DNA of 64,000 bases from Sabellastarte sp. h YS-2021 (GCA_964017235.1 OZ024931.1:97296221-97360220), one strand, 5' to 3'. Numbered from the stretch's first letter, positions 20,270-34,552 are shown. Notes: a model not told the origin generated them from the letters alone. Numbers and translations: made by a program.

Positions 20270-20392
20270 CTGAATACCATTTGCAGGCCACAACTTTTGT
20301 GTCCTTTTCTTCTGTCACTCTGAAACTCAAAACACACAGTCAGCTGACACAGAGCCCGTTCACAGGCACTGATTGCTTGTTCCTTCTTGCAT

Positions 20393-20982
20393 AGGATACC
20401 CTTGTACTACCCTGTGAGTCAAAAATTTGCTTGAAATGGCTCTATCTCTACTGGTTACTGAGATTTTTGCAATTTTTTATTTTCAGCTAAAATCTAAGAT
20501 GGCCTCCAAAAGTGGCGAAAATGAAATTTTCTTCTTTTGCAAAGGATAAATTCATACTACCCTGTGGGTCAAAAAATTCCTCGAAATGGCTCTATCCCTT
20601 ATGCTTTATGAGATATTTACATTTTATTATTTTCTGCTAAAATCCAAGATGGCCGCCAAAAGTGGCCCAAATTAATATTGTTCTATTTTCAATAGGACAC
20701 CCTTGAACTACCCTGCAGGTCAAAGATTCTCTCAAATTAGCTGCATCTCTTACAGTTTCCGAGATATTTACACTTTTTTATTTTCCACTAAAATCCAAGA
20801 TGGTCTCCAAAAGTTGCGAAAATTGAAATTTTTATCTGTTACACAGGATACCCTTGTACTACTCTATGGGTGAAAAATTCACACACAACTGCTCTATCTC
20901 TAACGGCTTCTGAGATATTTACAATTTTTTAGTTTTGGCAAAAATCCAAGATGCCTATCAAAAGGTGCAAAAATTGAATTCC
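20393..20982 (+). repeat. 150-bp tandem repeat, four copies (unit 2)
   Basis: The first copy starts like copy one of unit 1 and passes within it into copy two (TTGAAATGGCTCTATCTCTA), so exactly one period was removed by recombination between neighbouring copies. Confidence 0.9.
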
Positions 20983-21224
20983 AGAAATTCCAGATGAAAC
21001 ACCAGTTCTACAAATAAGCAAAACCCATTTACCATAATGTACTTACATTCAATTAATCTGCTCATTTAATCAAGAATATATTGCCATTTACATTACAAAA
21101 TATATGAACATTGCAGAGATCTTCCTTTGTTTCTTTAGACTACCTATAAATTATAGCATACTTTTCTTTCAAACATTAATTATCTATTTACACGTAACAG
21201 ATCAATCATTTTGTTTTTACACTC

Positions 21225-21512
21225 AAAATTGAAAATTTTAATTACTTAAATGTAGCCTTCACAAGCTACAAGCTTACCATGTGGAACTGAATGCTGATCT
21301 TGGAAGGCCGCTGGCATCCGGCCAACGTCCAAGAAAAATAGACATTTATAGTTGGCCGTATCCTCAGGTTGTACTCTCGTGGCACTCTTCTCAATTCTTC
21401 CTCCTTTTTTCATTGCAATGTTGACCCATACCCCTCAGTAATACACCGGGGAAGCAGGGTGGGACTCTCTTCAGTTCCACATGGTAATAGCTTACCATGT
21501 GGAACTGAATCC
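21225..21512 (-). mobile_element. Second DIRS-like relic, collapsed form (unit 3)
   Basis: Same collapsed palindrome as in unit 1: the join CCACATGGTAATAGC is identical, so the deletion was inherited and did not arise twice. Confidence 0.63.
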
Positions 21513-23551
21513 AACCATCTGGTGGAGGGATTACAACTGAGACTGGAAGGAGTCAATTTAATCCCAACCATCTGGTGGAGGGATTACAACTGAGACTGGA
21601 AGAAGTCAATTTTTCTTGGATTTGAATTAATAAATAGAATGAATGTTTTAGAAAATGCCAGTCTGAGTCCCATTTACAGTGCCCCGTCCCAGAGACTGAA
21701 CCTGCAATAAGGCAAAAACCAGAAAGAATAAATGACAGCACTAAAAACTGTCAGGATATTTGAATGGAGGAGAGAAGTGCAGCCTATGCTCACTTTGAGA
21801 AGTAAAAAGGCCCTAGGGCTTGAGAATCTTGTAAATTTAAGCCACCCTATAATGAGATGAAACTTGTACTGGTTCATACAGAACATACATACTCCCTGTA
21901 AATGGGGAATAACAACCTTCTAGCCATCTAGCCTTGCCAGAGGCATTAATACATATAGTACAGACCCAACTGTTTGCATTATATTTATTCTTCATAATGT
22001 TCTCATATATTTATTAAGCTTAAGCTTAGGTAACTGAGAAAGGCCTCTGATACAGGATTACCTATCATTTGCCCCCCAGAGAATTTCCCCTTCGCTGATA
22101 GTCCTCCAATTTCCTTTACAAAGTTATGGTTTTCCCCCAGTGATACAGTGATTATATTTTGAGTTTTCCCCTTTATATTTAAGTCATTTAGTGCTAGGAA
22201 TATACATTGAATTTAGTTAATTTAGTTAGTTACACCAACTGGAGTAAAACCGGGACATGGTTTTTTATTTCTTCCCCCTCAAAAGTGCATAACTTATGTT
22301 TCATAGTCCTGTTAAAATATGAAGGGGGGAAATCACAATATCACAGGGGGAAAACCATACATTGGTTGAAAAAAGGGGGGCAATCAGTGGGGGAAATTCA
22401 GTTAAGGGAAAATCAACAATCACCCTGACACAGTGTGCATTATGGCAAAAAAAATTTACACTTGCATTATGGTTTTAGATAGCCTGGAAGGCCAGGCTAT
22501 TGGCCATGAATCAAGAATAGAGAAAAAAGACATCAAGTAACATAAACACCACTTTATTTACTGTAACACTTCAGCAATTTCCTGTGAATATTTTTGACAA
22601 ATTTTGTTGAATAGAAATTAAATGTTGACTGCATTATCATACTTTGAATTGTACAGCATTTAACAGACTTTGAATGTATGAAATGAACTTATCATGTAGA
22701 TCTGGTTAAAAAGGGAAATTCATGAAATATTTTTTTAGGGATGAGAGAAATTAAACAGAATAATAGGCAAAAGTTTTACAGTAAGATTCAGTGAAAAAAG
22801 AGAACAGGGAACTTTGTTGAAGCCAACATAATTCATTTAATTTATAAACCTTATTTGTGATTTAGATGGAGATCTTTGCAGTTTTAAGTAAAGTAGGAAC
22901 AAGTAAGACATGGTTATGTTAGTAGTGTGGAGTTACATTGAACAACACTAGTTGAAATAATGTTTATTTTGTAAGCTCGATTGGTTGCTTAATATACTAC
23001 AGTTACATTCAAAATACCTTAGATGATTTTGTGAGCTGAAAAGGGTTGATGAAAAAAGAAAGAAAAATTTATAACTGTTAAGATTCCATTAATAGATAAT
23101 CACATTTTTGCTGAATCTTTTAATCTTGTGATATTTTAACAAACTCCCTTCCCCACACTAAACTTGAACCAAATAGCCAGGATTTTTGACATTCAACTTG
23201 TATATTCAGACTCTACTGTATTATGGTTAATGAAAAGTGCATGTCTCATCTTTTGTGTAATGCTGGGGAAAAATTTTGCAAATTTAATAAGTAAATTAAA
23301 TTTTTATAAGTTAATACCCTATCCAATGGACAATATGCTTAACCGGTCGGCGCAGACCGGCCCGCCAAACGTCAGAAAAAGACGTCCTGTGTTTCCACCG
23401 GCTGGCTGGTCCGTAGAACTGTGCACTCCCCAGATGGCGCCTCGTACTTCCTTCCTGTCCAGACAACCTGACATCATAGCATCTTTTTCGTTGTCTAAAA
23501 CTCTTTGACCCCTAGTAAGCTGATAGCGGGGTCGGTGGGAGGGTCTTGTGT

Positions 23552-23644
23552 GTCCATTGGATAGGGCATTAACTTATAAACATTGAATTTACTTATTAAA
23601 TTTGCAATTTTATTGCGTCAATACATCCATCCAATGGACAATAT
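23552..23644 (-). repeat. DIRS internal complementary region (unit 3)
   Basis: Carries two private changes, GGGCATTAAC and TTGCGTCAATAC, against GGGTATTAAC and TTGCGTTAATAC in unit 1. The pairing to the terminal repeats is slightly weaker. Confidence 0.83.
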
Positions 23645-24012
23645 GCTGAATAACTACCGCTTGGTCGGCGGGTAAGTTACTAGGGACTTATGTGAACTCA
23701 CAAATGATAGCAAATTTTAACCTATGGTCTAGGCTGACTTTGTTAGGAGACCTATAGGTCCAGGCCTGGATTGACCTTAAGGTCAGGAAACCCTGTAAGG
23801 CCTTGGTCGGTTGCCAACAGCCGGTTACCCGGGGCTATACCGATGTCGCCCCCCCTTTTTAACAGACCTGCTCTGAGGTAGGGGAAGAGAGGGATGAGTT
23901 CAGTCCCAGAAAGCACATAAACCTCCCGAAGGAAGCACGTCGTATTATATAGTATGTGCATGTAGAACTGTTAACATTATGTACATACATACAAATCTCC
24001 TCAATCTAAGGG

Positions 24013-24966
24013 TCACTTGTGGTTCTGCTGAGCAGCCAACACCGAGCCCAATTGGTAAAGCTCTGAGTCAGCCCAAGCCACACCTTTCAGATAGAACAGT
24101 GTGAAGGTATTAAACTATTAAGTGACTTCAGTGGTAGGCTGACAAGAATGGATCTAAGGAGACTCCCGACTGGAAGCCCTTAGGAGCAGCAAAGGCCCTG
24201 ACATCATGAGCTTTTAACTTGATGTAAAGGGTGGGCCTCCTGGTCAGAGAGCTCATAACATAGGATCACAGTCTGCTTGATCCAAGAGGAGATAGAGGCA
24301 GGTGAGGTGTCTTGTTGGACACTTTCCTAAAGGAGACAAAACCACTTCCTTATTCTGTCTGAGGCCCTGTCCAGATAGTAGCGCAATGCTCTAACCGGAA
24401 AGAGGGACCTGTCAGACTTGAGGGACCTATCCAGAGTGTCTGATATTCCTGTTTTGCCAAGCATGAATCTCACTTCTGCACTTGCCTGACCCAAGGGCCA
24501 AGAGGATAAAAGGTCTTGAAGGTCAGGTGCTTCAAGGAAGCCTCTAGGATTGGTTCAAAAGGAGCCTTAGCTAGCTGGTGTAAAAAACCAGGGATAGGGT
24601 CCAGGAGGGGATCCCCCTCCTACCTTTGGGTTTGTCTCTATGGAAACTATCCAGGAGACGAGTGAGATTTTCGTCTTGGTGCTGATGATGACAGGTAAAA
24701 TAACTAGTTTATCGGCAATGGCTGACCTGTAACCATCAATGGTGCTGGGCTTAACTTCCTGTCCTCAAAAAGGCATATAAGGAAGTCAGCAACCGACTTA
24801 TGGGGAGTGCCCTGAAGTCCACCTGATTAATGATGGACCGCTTCGCCTCACTGACTGATCTGAATGATCCTCTTTGAGGAGCCTCAATCCTTGCTGCCAC
24901 TGCCTCAGAGAATCCCTGTTTCTTTCTTTTTTTCTTTTTTTTGATTGCTGTGGCTCTAGGAGCCAT
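24013..24966 (-). pseudogene. Tyrosine recombinase remnant, 119-bp deletion (unit 3)
   Basis: Shares the exact deletion join of unit 2 (near 24437) and the 14-bp segment. Private changes give SIINQVDFRALPI in place of SITNQVDFRAPPI. Confidence 0.8.
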
Positions 24967-25015
24967 GTAAGCAGATTCAGATTTGTCAGATTTCTGTGAG
25001 GGATCTGATTGAGGC

Positions 25016-26443
25016 CTATGTTAACAGGTTGGGCAGGTTAGGCAGACTCAGTGGAATCTGACTGGACATGGTCATTAGATCCCAAAACCAAGGCCTGTTG
25101 GGCCTCCCCGGAGCAATAAGAATGATTCTCTTGCATGGGGAGTCCTGTAACTTCTCCACCACTTGCCCAAGATGGCTTCTGGTGGGAAGGCATATGTGTC
25201 CAGATCCTCCCATGGCAGACTTAGTGCATCCACTGCTGTGGCCAGGGGATCCAGTACGGGTGACACAAACAGAGGCAACTTGTTGTTGAACCTCGTGGCA
25301 AATAGGTCTATTTTAGGCCGGTGCCACCAGATGCATATTGTTTGGCAGACCGCCTGAAGGAGAGACCACTCTGTTTGGATGGTCTGGCCTAGCTTGGCTA
25401 GCTTGTCTGCTACCACATTAGCTGGCCTGGAAAGTGTCGGGCTTTGAGAGTTACTTGATTTCTGGTTCACCCAGTCAAGATTCTCCATAGTAGAGCACAC
25501 AGTGGGCCCAACCTCATGCCTCCTTCATTGTTTATGTATGACACCACTGTGGTGTCATCAGTAGCTACAAGTACTATCTTGTGTATGCAGAGGTCTTGGA
25601 ACTCTTTTAAGGCTAGAAAGACTGCCTTGAGTTCTAGATCATTCATATGCAACTTGCTTTCCGGAAGGAACCAGGTGCCTCTTGCAGTGCATTCGTTTAA
25701 GTGAGGGCCCCACCCTTCTTTTCATGTGTCTGAAAAGATTTGTAGAGCATGTTTTACTGGGTGTAATGGTTAGCCTGTAAGGCCAATGTCCTCTTGCAGC
25801 CACCATTGTAAATGTGGGTGCACGGACCTTGGTATTGTAATCACCTTTTCTAGTGACTCTGGTACCCTCCAGTTGCTTTTGAGATGCCACTGTATGGGTC
25901 TCATATGAGGTCGGCCTAGGTGAAACTGCTTTTCTGTGGCTGTTAGTAAACCCATCACAGACATGAACTGCTGGACCAGACAAGCCAGTAGTGACAGTAT
26001 TTGTAGTAGGATGTCCTGAAGTTCTGCCAATGGTCCGGTGTCTGTCGGACCCGACCGGCCCTGAGGTCGGACTGGTAACCTACAAAATCGAAGATCTGCT
26101 TTGGTTCCAGTTCCGACTTTTCCAAATTCACCAGCCAACCTAGTTCTTGGCATATTTTTAACAGATATTGAGTATGCTGGAGACAAACGTGGTGGGATGC
26201 TTATATCCTTCTACATGGCCATCAGTTTCACCTCCTTGTCATTACAGTGAACTCCAAGACTGCTGCGGACAGACCGAAAAGCAGCTTTGAATAGGTTTGT
26301 CCAACCCTGGACATGAAATCTCAGATATTTCCTGGACTGTTCCTGTACTGGTATATGGAAGTAGGTATCCTTGAAAAAACTATAGAGGTAACCCACTCCC
26401 CTTGTTGGAGGGAGGTTAGTCTGATGGTTTCCAGTGTCTCCAT
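25016..26443 (-). pseudogene. Reverse transcriptase-RNase H remnant (unit 3)
   Basis: As in unit 1 but with one more nonsense change: in the frame that reads LLWRILTG, the next codon is TGA (about 25464-25466) where the others have TGC. A further private change gives VNQKSS for VHQKSS in the overlapping frame. The YxDD box is missing as in unit 1. Confidence 0.86.
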
Positions 26444-28865
26444 TTTTTTATTTTATTTAAAGCTGATGTAATGTCTGTAACAGGTACAGGTTCCTGCGGT
26501 GATTGACATAGCAGCTTACGATGTTCAGGGTCCTTGTCGAGCCTGGTCTGGTCTGGAAAATGGGGTGTGTGGCCCTCCTTCTAAATTGTACTACCTGGGG
26601 ACCAGCTCCCAAGGCTTCCTAAGTTCCCAAAGGTGATTTAGTCTGGCCCCTTCAGGTAAGTTTAGTAGAACCTTTGGTAGACTGATAAAAATTTACTGTC
26701 CCTCTGGACACTGGTCCGATGTGGTGACAGTGATACCAGTTAACAGTCCACTTGTTCTTGCTGTGGTCCAGCCCGGGTGGGGCTGACACAACTCTTGACA
26801 TTACATAGACTCTTGACCCTAGACCAGCCGCCTGTAAGGTGGAGCATGTATACATTGTCATTTGTATGATGGCTGACCCTTGACCGGACACAATGAAACA
26901 GGTCCGATTGTGAACCACATTTTCTCTTGCTGTTCAAAAAACCCATTTGATTTCTCTGTAACCAGCAATTTTGGCCACAGCAATTTTATGTAGCCCTTAG
27001 TAACCAGTAAAACTGGCAGGCTAGGCTGACCATTGAATTTAGTTACTGGTCTACTAACTAGGTATCCCCCAAGTGGTCTGCCGGTCGGTTCCGGTCCTTT
27101 GAAACCAGTATGAAAAGGGCAAGACAGCAACTGCACCTGATAGTAGGTCGGTAGTCTCTGTAACCAGCTGGTGTGAACTAAAACTGCTCAGTGAAAACTG
27201 TATAGCTAGAAACCGGCTGGTGAGCCCTGTAACCGGCTGAAGCAGTTTCTGTGTAGGAAAAAGCTTCCTGTCAGGGACTACTCATTATTAGGCCTATCAT
27301 CAGTCTTAGGCCACTGAATAGGCTGCTGATGAGGAGTGGTCAGCTGGTAGGAGACCTTTGGGATGCTGATTCTTCGTGCTGGTTGGAAGGCAAGAAGGCT
27401 TGTAGCCGGCTAATATGAAGCGAGCTGTTCAGTGCAGGCTGTGCCGCCGGTAATGGGTCGGTACACTCTGTAACCAGTTGACAAAACTGTACAAGGCTGT
27501 GTAGTCGGTACCCTGCCGGTACACTGTAACCAGTTGTTAAAGCTACTGTATAAGGCTGTGTAGCCGGTCGGTACACTGTAACCAGTTGTTGAAGTAACCG
27601 TACACACAACTATCTTGTGTTGAATTCAGTTTACTGCACGTTTCCTCCATTAATTACAATGTTTGTTTGAACGCACGTCTTATTTGTAGTTTCACAGTTG
27701 CTGGGAAAGCCCTTGTGAGCTATATTTAGAAACAATTGTTAGTCAGTGTGTCACGTGACCAGCTTGCTGGTCGGAGGGACGTGATTGGCTGATTGGAGAT
27801 GACGATCAGCTTCGTGACCTGGTCGGTGAATCACATGACCAGTTTCGGGGAGATGACCTCACTGGTCGCGTTCTTTCCTTTTTATTACAGTAAACGTGAG
27901 TTGACTGGTCGACTGATGCCTGTAGCAGAGAAGTCTGTACCAGTGGTAAATTTCAAAAACTAACAACTGGAATCACAATAGACGTGAGTGCAAAGAATGC
28001 ACTTCCGACCTTCTTGTTCGGTGAATCACGTGATTAACTTCGTGATCTGGTCGGTGAAAACATGTGACCAGCTTCGTGATTTGAGGAAGACATGCGATTG
28101 GTTGACTGGATATGACGTCAGAGGTGGCGTTCTTTGAGCTGGCCGGTCGGCTGATGCTTTAAAAGCAGAGGACCCTGGCCCAGTGTGCTCTGTAGATGAA
28201 AGTCCTGGCCGGTCTGAAGTCGGTTCTTCTTCTCAGCCGGCTGTACACTCAAACCAATGTCCTGGCCATCCACTGCCCTTATTACCGACACAAGGGCCGG
28301 GTCCACAAGGGTGGGACTGAGAGTGTGCTCTGAAGAAATCTGAAGAATTCATCTCATGCTTCTGATGAAAAAATACTCGAGCTAGGCTGGTGTCACTGAT
28401 GCTTTACAGCAGAGAAGTCATACCAGTGCGCTCTGATGAAGAATGCACCTTTCCTGGGGAATTCCTTCTATATACAGTGCTCAAAACTACGTAGACTGAA
28501 GTTCCCATGATTTCTATTTGTAGTCATAGAAATAACGTTTCTATGGCGACTGTAGCTGGAATGTTAAAGAAGGTACATTCAACACAAAAGACATGGCTAA
28601 AATACCTGTAAGTAGTAAATCCATAATTCATCAATATTGTCGATCTGCCCCTTACAACACAGAGGTTGAATGGGAGGAAACTAGAAAAATTGCTGCCTTC
28701 ATATATATATATCGATTACTGCCCTATCATCAACAGCTAGGGATTGTTTCCAGCAGATTTCTTCACTAAAATATCCCCAAAATAAGGTTAAAATCTGTCA
28801 TAAAGTACACTTTTCTTTGAAAGCTCTGGAGATGTTGAAAACACGTCTGCACAGTACACGTGCCA
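26444..28865 (-). other. DIRS 5' region, no gag seen (unit 3)
   Basis: Native orientation (segment 27340-27963) and very close to unit 1, including GGGACGTG without the AAC insertion. TGACGTCA at 28113-28120. Confidence 0.55.
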
Positions 28866-29263
28866 AACGAAAAAGATGCTATGATGTCAGGTTGTCTGGA
28901 CAGGAAGGAAGTACGAGGTGCCATCTGGGGAGTGCACAGTACTACGGACCGGCCAGCCGGTGGAAACACAGGACGTCTTTTTCTGATGTTTGGCGGGCCG
29001 GTGTGCGCCGACCGGTTAAGGATATTGTCCATTGGATAGGATGTATTAACGCAATAAAAAATACACGTCCTACCATCTGTATTGATTCAGAAGTGATGTG
29101 CATTGAGGTTGGAGTCTGGGGGAATAGAAGGGGAGTGGCAATGTTTAATTTTCCAGAACTACATTCCTTGGTTTGAATCTGTGGGAAAAATTGGCAATGA
29201 ACTTAATTTGAAAATATTTTACATCAAAATGTTCTGACAATAAATGAATTCATCAAGAGTTAT

Positions 29264-29349
29264 GGCTTTTTACCTAGTGGTTAACAAGTCTGGCTTCTGT
29301 TTTATCATAGGCTGTTACCTCTTTGTGGGTTCCACTCCCACAAGTGGCA
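29264..29349 (+). other. tRNA-like SINE head (unit 3)
   Basis: Same T arm and A-box-like stretch as unit 1. Confidence 0.5.
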
Positions 29350-29554
29350 ATGCTGCGTGCCTGTCTCAGTTATTATGACCCTGGTTGTTGAACATGATGT
29401 CCATCTTTATCTTAAACTTTAACCAATTATCAAAACACATCAATACAACTTGTGAGCATTTTTTAAAATTTTTTTTAATTTTTTCTCTCTTAAAAAATTC
29501 AGTTCTAATGGAACTTCCAGCTTTTGTACAGGGCTTCCAACTTTCCAAGGTTAC

Positions 29555-30552
29555 AAGCCCGACAGCCATTAACTTTTTTGCATGAGTTTCGAACACTCAT
29601 TGTAACTCTCTGTTTAGAGGTTTGTCATGTTTCAATCAGCACAAATTGCAAAGTATTCAGAATACCCTTGCTCATATTGTTACAAATCATAGAAAGTATG
29701 CTCATGTTACACCCATTCCAAAGAAACTCCACTGGTTCCTCCTTTCCACTAATCAGTCTTTAAGTCAGTCAAACATTAGGGCCATAGTTTTGCCTTTGAT
29801 GCTCCTGAGATCTGGGATGAACTCCCTCATGATGTGCGCAGTGCAACATCAGTTGCCTCCTTCAGAAAGAAGCTCAAAACTTATCTGTTTGCAAAAGCCT
29901 ATCCCCCATAGCCTCCCCTGTCACCCCTGTGTCCCATTGGTATGACTTGGCTATGTCCTTCGATTTACGTTAACTGCCTTCCTTTATGTTCAGATGTGCC
30001 TTAGAGTCCATCAGTGAGGGAGATTAAGCGCTATAAAAGTCCACATTAAGCCCGACAGCCATTAACTTTTTTGCATGAGTTTCGAACACTCATTGTAACT
30101 CTCTGTTTAGAGGTTTGTCATGTTTCAATCAGCACAAATTGCAAAGTATTCAGAATACCCTTGCTCATATTGTTACAAATCATAGAAAGTATGCTCATGT
30201 TACACCCATTCCAAAGAAACTCCACTGGTTCCTCCTTTCCACTAATCAGTCTTTAAGTCAGTCAAACATTAGGGCCATAGTTTTGCCTTTGATGCTCCTG
30301 AGATCTGGGATGAACTCCCTCATGATGTGCGCAGTGCAACATCAGTTGCCTCCTTCAGAAAGAAGCTCAAAACTTACCTGTTTGCAAAAGCCTATCCCCC
30401 ATAGCCTCCCCTGTCACCCCTGTGTCCCATTGGTATGACTTGGCTATGTCCTTCGATTTACGTTAACTGCCTTCCTTTATGTTCAGATGTGCCTTAGAGT
30501 CCATCAGTGAGGGAGATTAAGCGCTATAAAAGTCCACATTAGATTAGATTAG
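29555..30552 (+). mobile_element. LINE 3' end with 493-bp tandem duplication (unit 3)
   Basis: Copies at 29555-30047 and 30048-30552. The join and the single difference between the copies (AACTTATCTG in copy one, AACTTACCTG in copy two) are the same as in unit 1, so the duplication happened once and spread. Confidence 0.8.
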
Positions 30553-30822
30553 CTATAACATAGTTAAATTGCAGACATGTACGTCATGGCCTAGCCGAGC
30601 AACAACTACTTTCAGGTTCTCACTGTTGAGTAAATCAGATGTAACTGGAAAACTATTGCATTTAGAGTATTCTGTTTAAATATGTTGTTCAGATACTTAT
30701 GGGTCAGCCATAACATAGTGAAATTGTAGATCTGTAGCTCATGGCATAGCTGAGCAATAGCTACTTTTAGATTTTCACTGTTCAGTTAATCAGTTGTAAC
30801 TTGAAAACTACTACTGAATACC

Positions 30823-31057
30823 TAGCCTTGCTTAAGGCTCAAATTTGCATGATCTTTTCAAACAAGCACACAGATATTTGGTATTCATAAAGCACTCATA
30901 CATGTTAAGAGATAGAACCTAATCAGACAGTTTCTCTTAGCTGTATGCTGCTATAAAAGTCAGTACATGTATGAGTACATTATAGAAACTGAAACTCCAT
31001 TATCGGAACTGGAAACTTTCCCTAACTGCAAAGAAACTTGAGCCTTCAGTAAGGCTA
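30823..31057. mobile_element. 235-bp terminal-inverted-repeat element (unit 3)
   Basis: The right end has CAGTAAGG as in unit 1. Target duplications at 30814-30822 and 31058-31066. Confidence 0.75.
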
Positions 31058-31180
31058 CTGAATACCATTTGCAGGCCACAACTTTTGTGTCCTTTTCTTC
31101 TGTCACTCTGAAACTCAAAACACACAGTCAGCTGACACAGAGCCCGTTCACAGACACTGATTGCTTGTTCCTTCTTGCAC

Positions 31181-31920
31181 AGGATACCCTTGTACTACCC
31201 TGTGAGTCAAAAATTTGCTTGAAATGGGTCTATCTCTTATGATTTCCCAGATATTTACATTTTTCATTTTCCGTTAAAATTCAACATGGCTGCCAAAAGT
31301 GGTGAAAAATTAAATTTTGATCTGATGCACAGGATACTCTTAAAATACCCTGTGGGTCAAAAATTTGCTTGAAATGGCTCTATCTCTACTGGTTACTGAG
31401 ATTTTTACAATTTTTTATTTTAAGCTAAAATCTAAGATGGCCTCCAAAAGTGGCGAAAATGAAATTTTCATCTTTTGCAAAGGATAAATTCATACTACCC
31501 TGTGGGTCAAAAAATTCCTCGAAATGGCTCTATCCCTTATGCTTTATGAGATATTTACATTTTATTATTTTCTGCTAAAATCCAAGATGGCCGCCAAAAG
31601 TGGCGCAAATTAAAATTGTTCTATTTTCAATAGGACACCCTTGAACTACCCTGCAGGTCAAAGATTCTCTCAAATTAGCTGCATCTCTTACAGTTTCCGA
31701 GATATTTACACTTTTTTATTTTCCACTAAAATCCAAGATGGTCTCCAAAAGTTGCGAAAATTGAAATTTTTATCTGTTACACAGGATACCCTTGTACTAC
31801 TCTATGGGTGAAAAATTCACACACAACTGCTCTATCTCTAATGGCTTCTGAGATATTTACAATTTTTTAGTTTTGGCAAAAATCCAAGATGCCTATCAAA
31901 AGGTGCAAAAATTGAATTCC
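31181..31920 (+). repeat. 150-bp tandem repeat, five copies (unit 3)
   Basis: Matches unit 1 copy for copy, including ACAATTTTTTATTTTAAGC in copy two, where units 2 and 4-6 have GCAATTTTTTATTTTCAGC. Confidence 0.92.
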
Positions 31921-32162
31921 AGAAATTCCAGATGAAACACCAGTTCTACAAATAAGCAAAACCCATTTACCATAATGTACTTACATTCAATTAATCTGCT
32001 CATTTAATCAAGAATATATTGCCATTTACATTACAAAATATATGAACATTGCAGAGATCTTCCTTTGTTTCTTTAGACTACCTATAAATTATAGCATACT
32101 TTTCTTTCAAACATTAATTATCTATTTACACATAACAGATCAATCATTTTGTTTTTACACTC

Positions 32163-32511
32163 AAAACTGAAAATTTTAATTACTTAAATGTAGCCTTCAC
32201 AAGCTACAAGCTTACCATGTGGAACTGAATGCTGATCTTGGAAGGCCGCAGGCATCCGGCCAACATCCAAGAAAAATAGACATTTATAGTTGGCCGTATC
32301 CTCAGGTTGTACTCTCGTGGCACTCTTCTCAATTCTTCCTCCTTTTTTCATTGCAATGTTGACCCATACCCCTCAGTAATACACCGGGGAAGCAGGGTGG
32401 GACTCTCTTCAGTTCCACATAGTAAGCTTGTAGCTTATAAAAGCTACATTTAAGTAATTACAATTTTCAATTTTATTGCGCTATAATAGCTTACCATGTG
32501 GAACTGAATCC
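32163..32511 (-). mobile_element. Second DIRS-like relic, full form (unit 4)
   Basis: Retains the whole inverted complement and the ATTTTATTGCG junction (near 32470-32480), as in unit 2. Confidence 0.7.
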
Positions 32512-34552
32512 AACCATCTGGTGGAGGGATTACAACTGAGACTGGAAGAAGTCAATTTAATCCCAACCATCTGGTGGAGGGATTACAACTGAGACTGGAA
32601 GAAGTCAATTTTTCTTGGATTTGAATTAATAAATAGAATGAATGTTTTAGAAAATGCCAGTCTGAGTCCCATTTACAGTGCCCCGTCCCAGAGACTGAAC
32701 CTGCAATAAGGCAAAAACCAGAAAGAATAAATGACAGCACTAAAAACTGTCAGGATATTTGAATGGAGGAGAGAAGTGCAGCCTATGCTCACTTTGAGAA
32801 GTAAAAAGGCCCTAGGGCTTGAGAATCTTGTAAATTTAAGCCACCCTATAATGAGATGAAACTTGTACTGGTTCATACAGACATACATACTCCCTGTAAA
32901 TGGGGAATAACAACCTTCTAGCCATCTAGCCTTGCCAGAGGCATTAATACATATAGTACAGACCCAACTGTTTGCATTATATTTATTCTTCATAATGTTC
33001 TCATATATTTATTAAGCTTAAGCTTAGGTAACTGAGAAAGGCCTCTGATACAGGATTACCTATCATTTGCCCCCCAGAGAATTTCCCCTTCGCTGATAGT
33101 CCTCCAATTTCTTTTACAAAGTTATGGTTTTCCCCCAGTGATACAGTGATTATCTTTTGAGTTTTCCCCTTTATATTTAAGTCATTTAGTGCTAGGAATA
33201 TACATTGAATTTAGTTAATTTAGTTAGTTACACCAACTGGAGTAAAACCGGGACATGGTTTTTTATTTCTTCCCCCTCAAAAGTGCATAACTTATGTTTC
33301 ATAATCCTGTTAAAATATGAAGGGGGGAAATCACAATATCACAGGGGGAAAACCATACATTGGTTGAAAAAAGGGGGGCAATCAGTGGGGGGAAATTCAG
33401 TTAAGGGAAAATCAACAATCACCCTGACACAGTGTGCATTATGGCAAAAAAAATTTACACTTGCATTATGGTTTTAGATAGCCTGGAAGGCCAGGCTATT
33501 GGCCATGAATCAAGAATAGAGAAAAAAGACATCAAGTAACATAAACACCACTTTATTTACTGTAACACTTCAGCAATTTCCTGTGAATATTTTTGACAAA
33601 TTTTGTTGAATAGAAATTAAATGTTGACTGCATTATCATACTTTGAATTGTACAGCATTTAACAGACTTTGAATGTATGAAATGAACTTATCATGTAGAT
33701 CTGGTTAAAAAGGGAAATTCATGAAATATTTTTTTAGGGATGAGAGAAATTAAACAGAATAATAGGCAAAAGTTTTACAGTAAGATTCAGTGAAAAAAAA
33801 GAGAACAGGGAACTTTGTTGAAGCCAACATAATTCATTTAATTTATAAACCTTATTTGTGATTTAGATGGAGATCTTTGCAGTTTTAAGTAAAGTAGGAA
33901 CAAGTAAGACATGGTTATGTTAGTAGTGTGGAGTTACAGTGAACAACACTAGTTGAAATAATGTTTATTTTGTAAGCTCGATTGGTTGCTTAATATACTA
34001 CAGTTACATTCAAAATACCTTAGATGATTTTGTGAGCTGAAAAGGGTTGATGAAAAAAGAAAGAAAAATTTATAACTTTTAAGATTCCATTAATAGATAA
34101 TCACATTTTTGCTGAATCTTTTAATCTTGTGATATTTTAACAAACTCCCTTCCCCACACTAAACTTGAACCAAATAGCCAGGATTTTTGACATTCAACTT
34201 GTATATTCAGACTCTACTGTATTATGGTTAATGAAAAGTGCACGTCTCATCTTTTGTGTAATGCTGGGGAAAAATTTTGCAAATTTAATAAGTAAATTAA
34301 ATTTTTATAAGTTAATACCCTATCCAATGGACAATATGCTTAACCGGTCGGCGCAGACCGGCCCGCCAAACGTCAGAAAAAGACGTCCTGTGTTTCCACC
34401 GGCTGGCTGGTCCGTAGAACTGTGCACTCCCCAGATGGCGCCTCGTACTTCCTTCCTGTCCAGACAACCTGACATCATAGCATCTTTTTCGTTGTCTAAA
34501 ACTCTTTGACCCCTAGTAAGCTGATAGCGGGGTCGGTGGGAGGGTCTTGTGT

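Larger units (their letters stand above)
11044..21219. repeat. Macrosatellite unit 2 (10176 bp, shortest)
   Basis: Second copy. It keeps the whole second-DIRS relic, but lacks 119 bp in the recombinase remnant (join near 14322), 183 bp at the reverse transcriptase end (join at 16218/16219), the LINE duplication and one 150-bp repeat. It has the extra 14 bases at 14507-14520. These differences, with a few single-base indels, account for its length. Confidence 0.97.
23276..29059 (-). mobile_element. DIRS-like retrotransposon (unit 3)
   Basis: Terminal repeats at 23276-23492 and 28866-29059; internal complementary region at 23552-23644. Length 5784 bp, with the 119-bp recombinase deletion but without the 183-bp one. 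Confidence 0.9.
21220..32157. repeat. Macrosatellite unit 3 (10938 bp)
   Basis: Third copy. It resembles unit 1 in the collapsed second-DIRS relic and in the 493-bp LINE duplication, but shares the 119-bp recombinase deletion and the 14-bp segment with unit 2. It is therefore a mosaic rather than a simple copy of either neighbour. The invertible DIRS segment (27340-27963) is in native orientation. Confidence 0.97.
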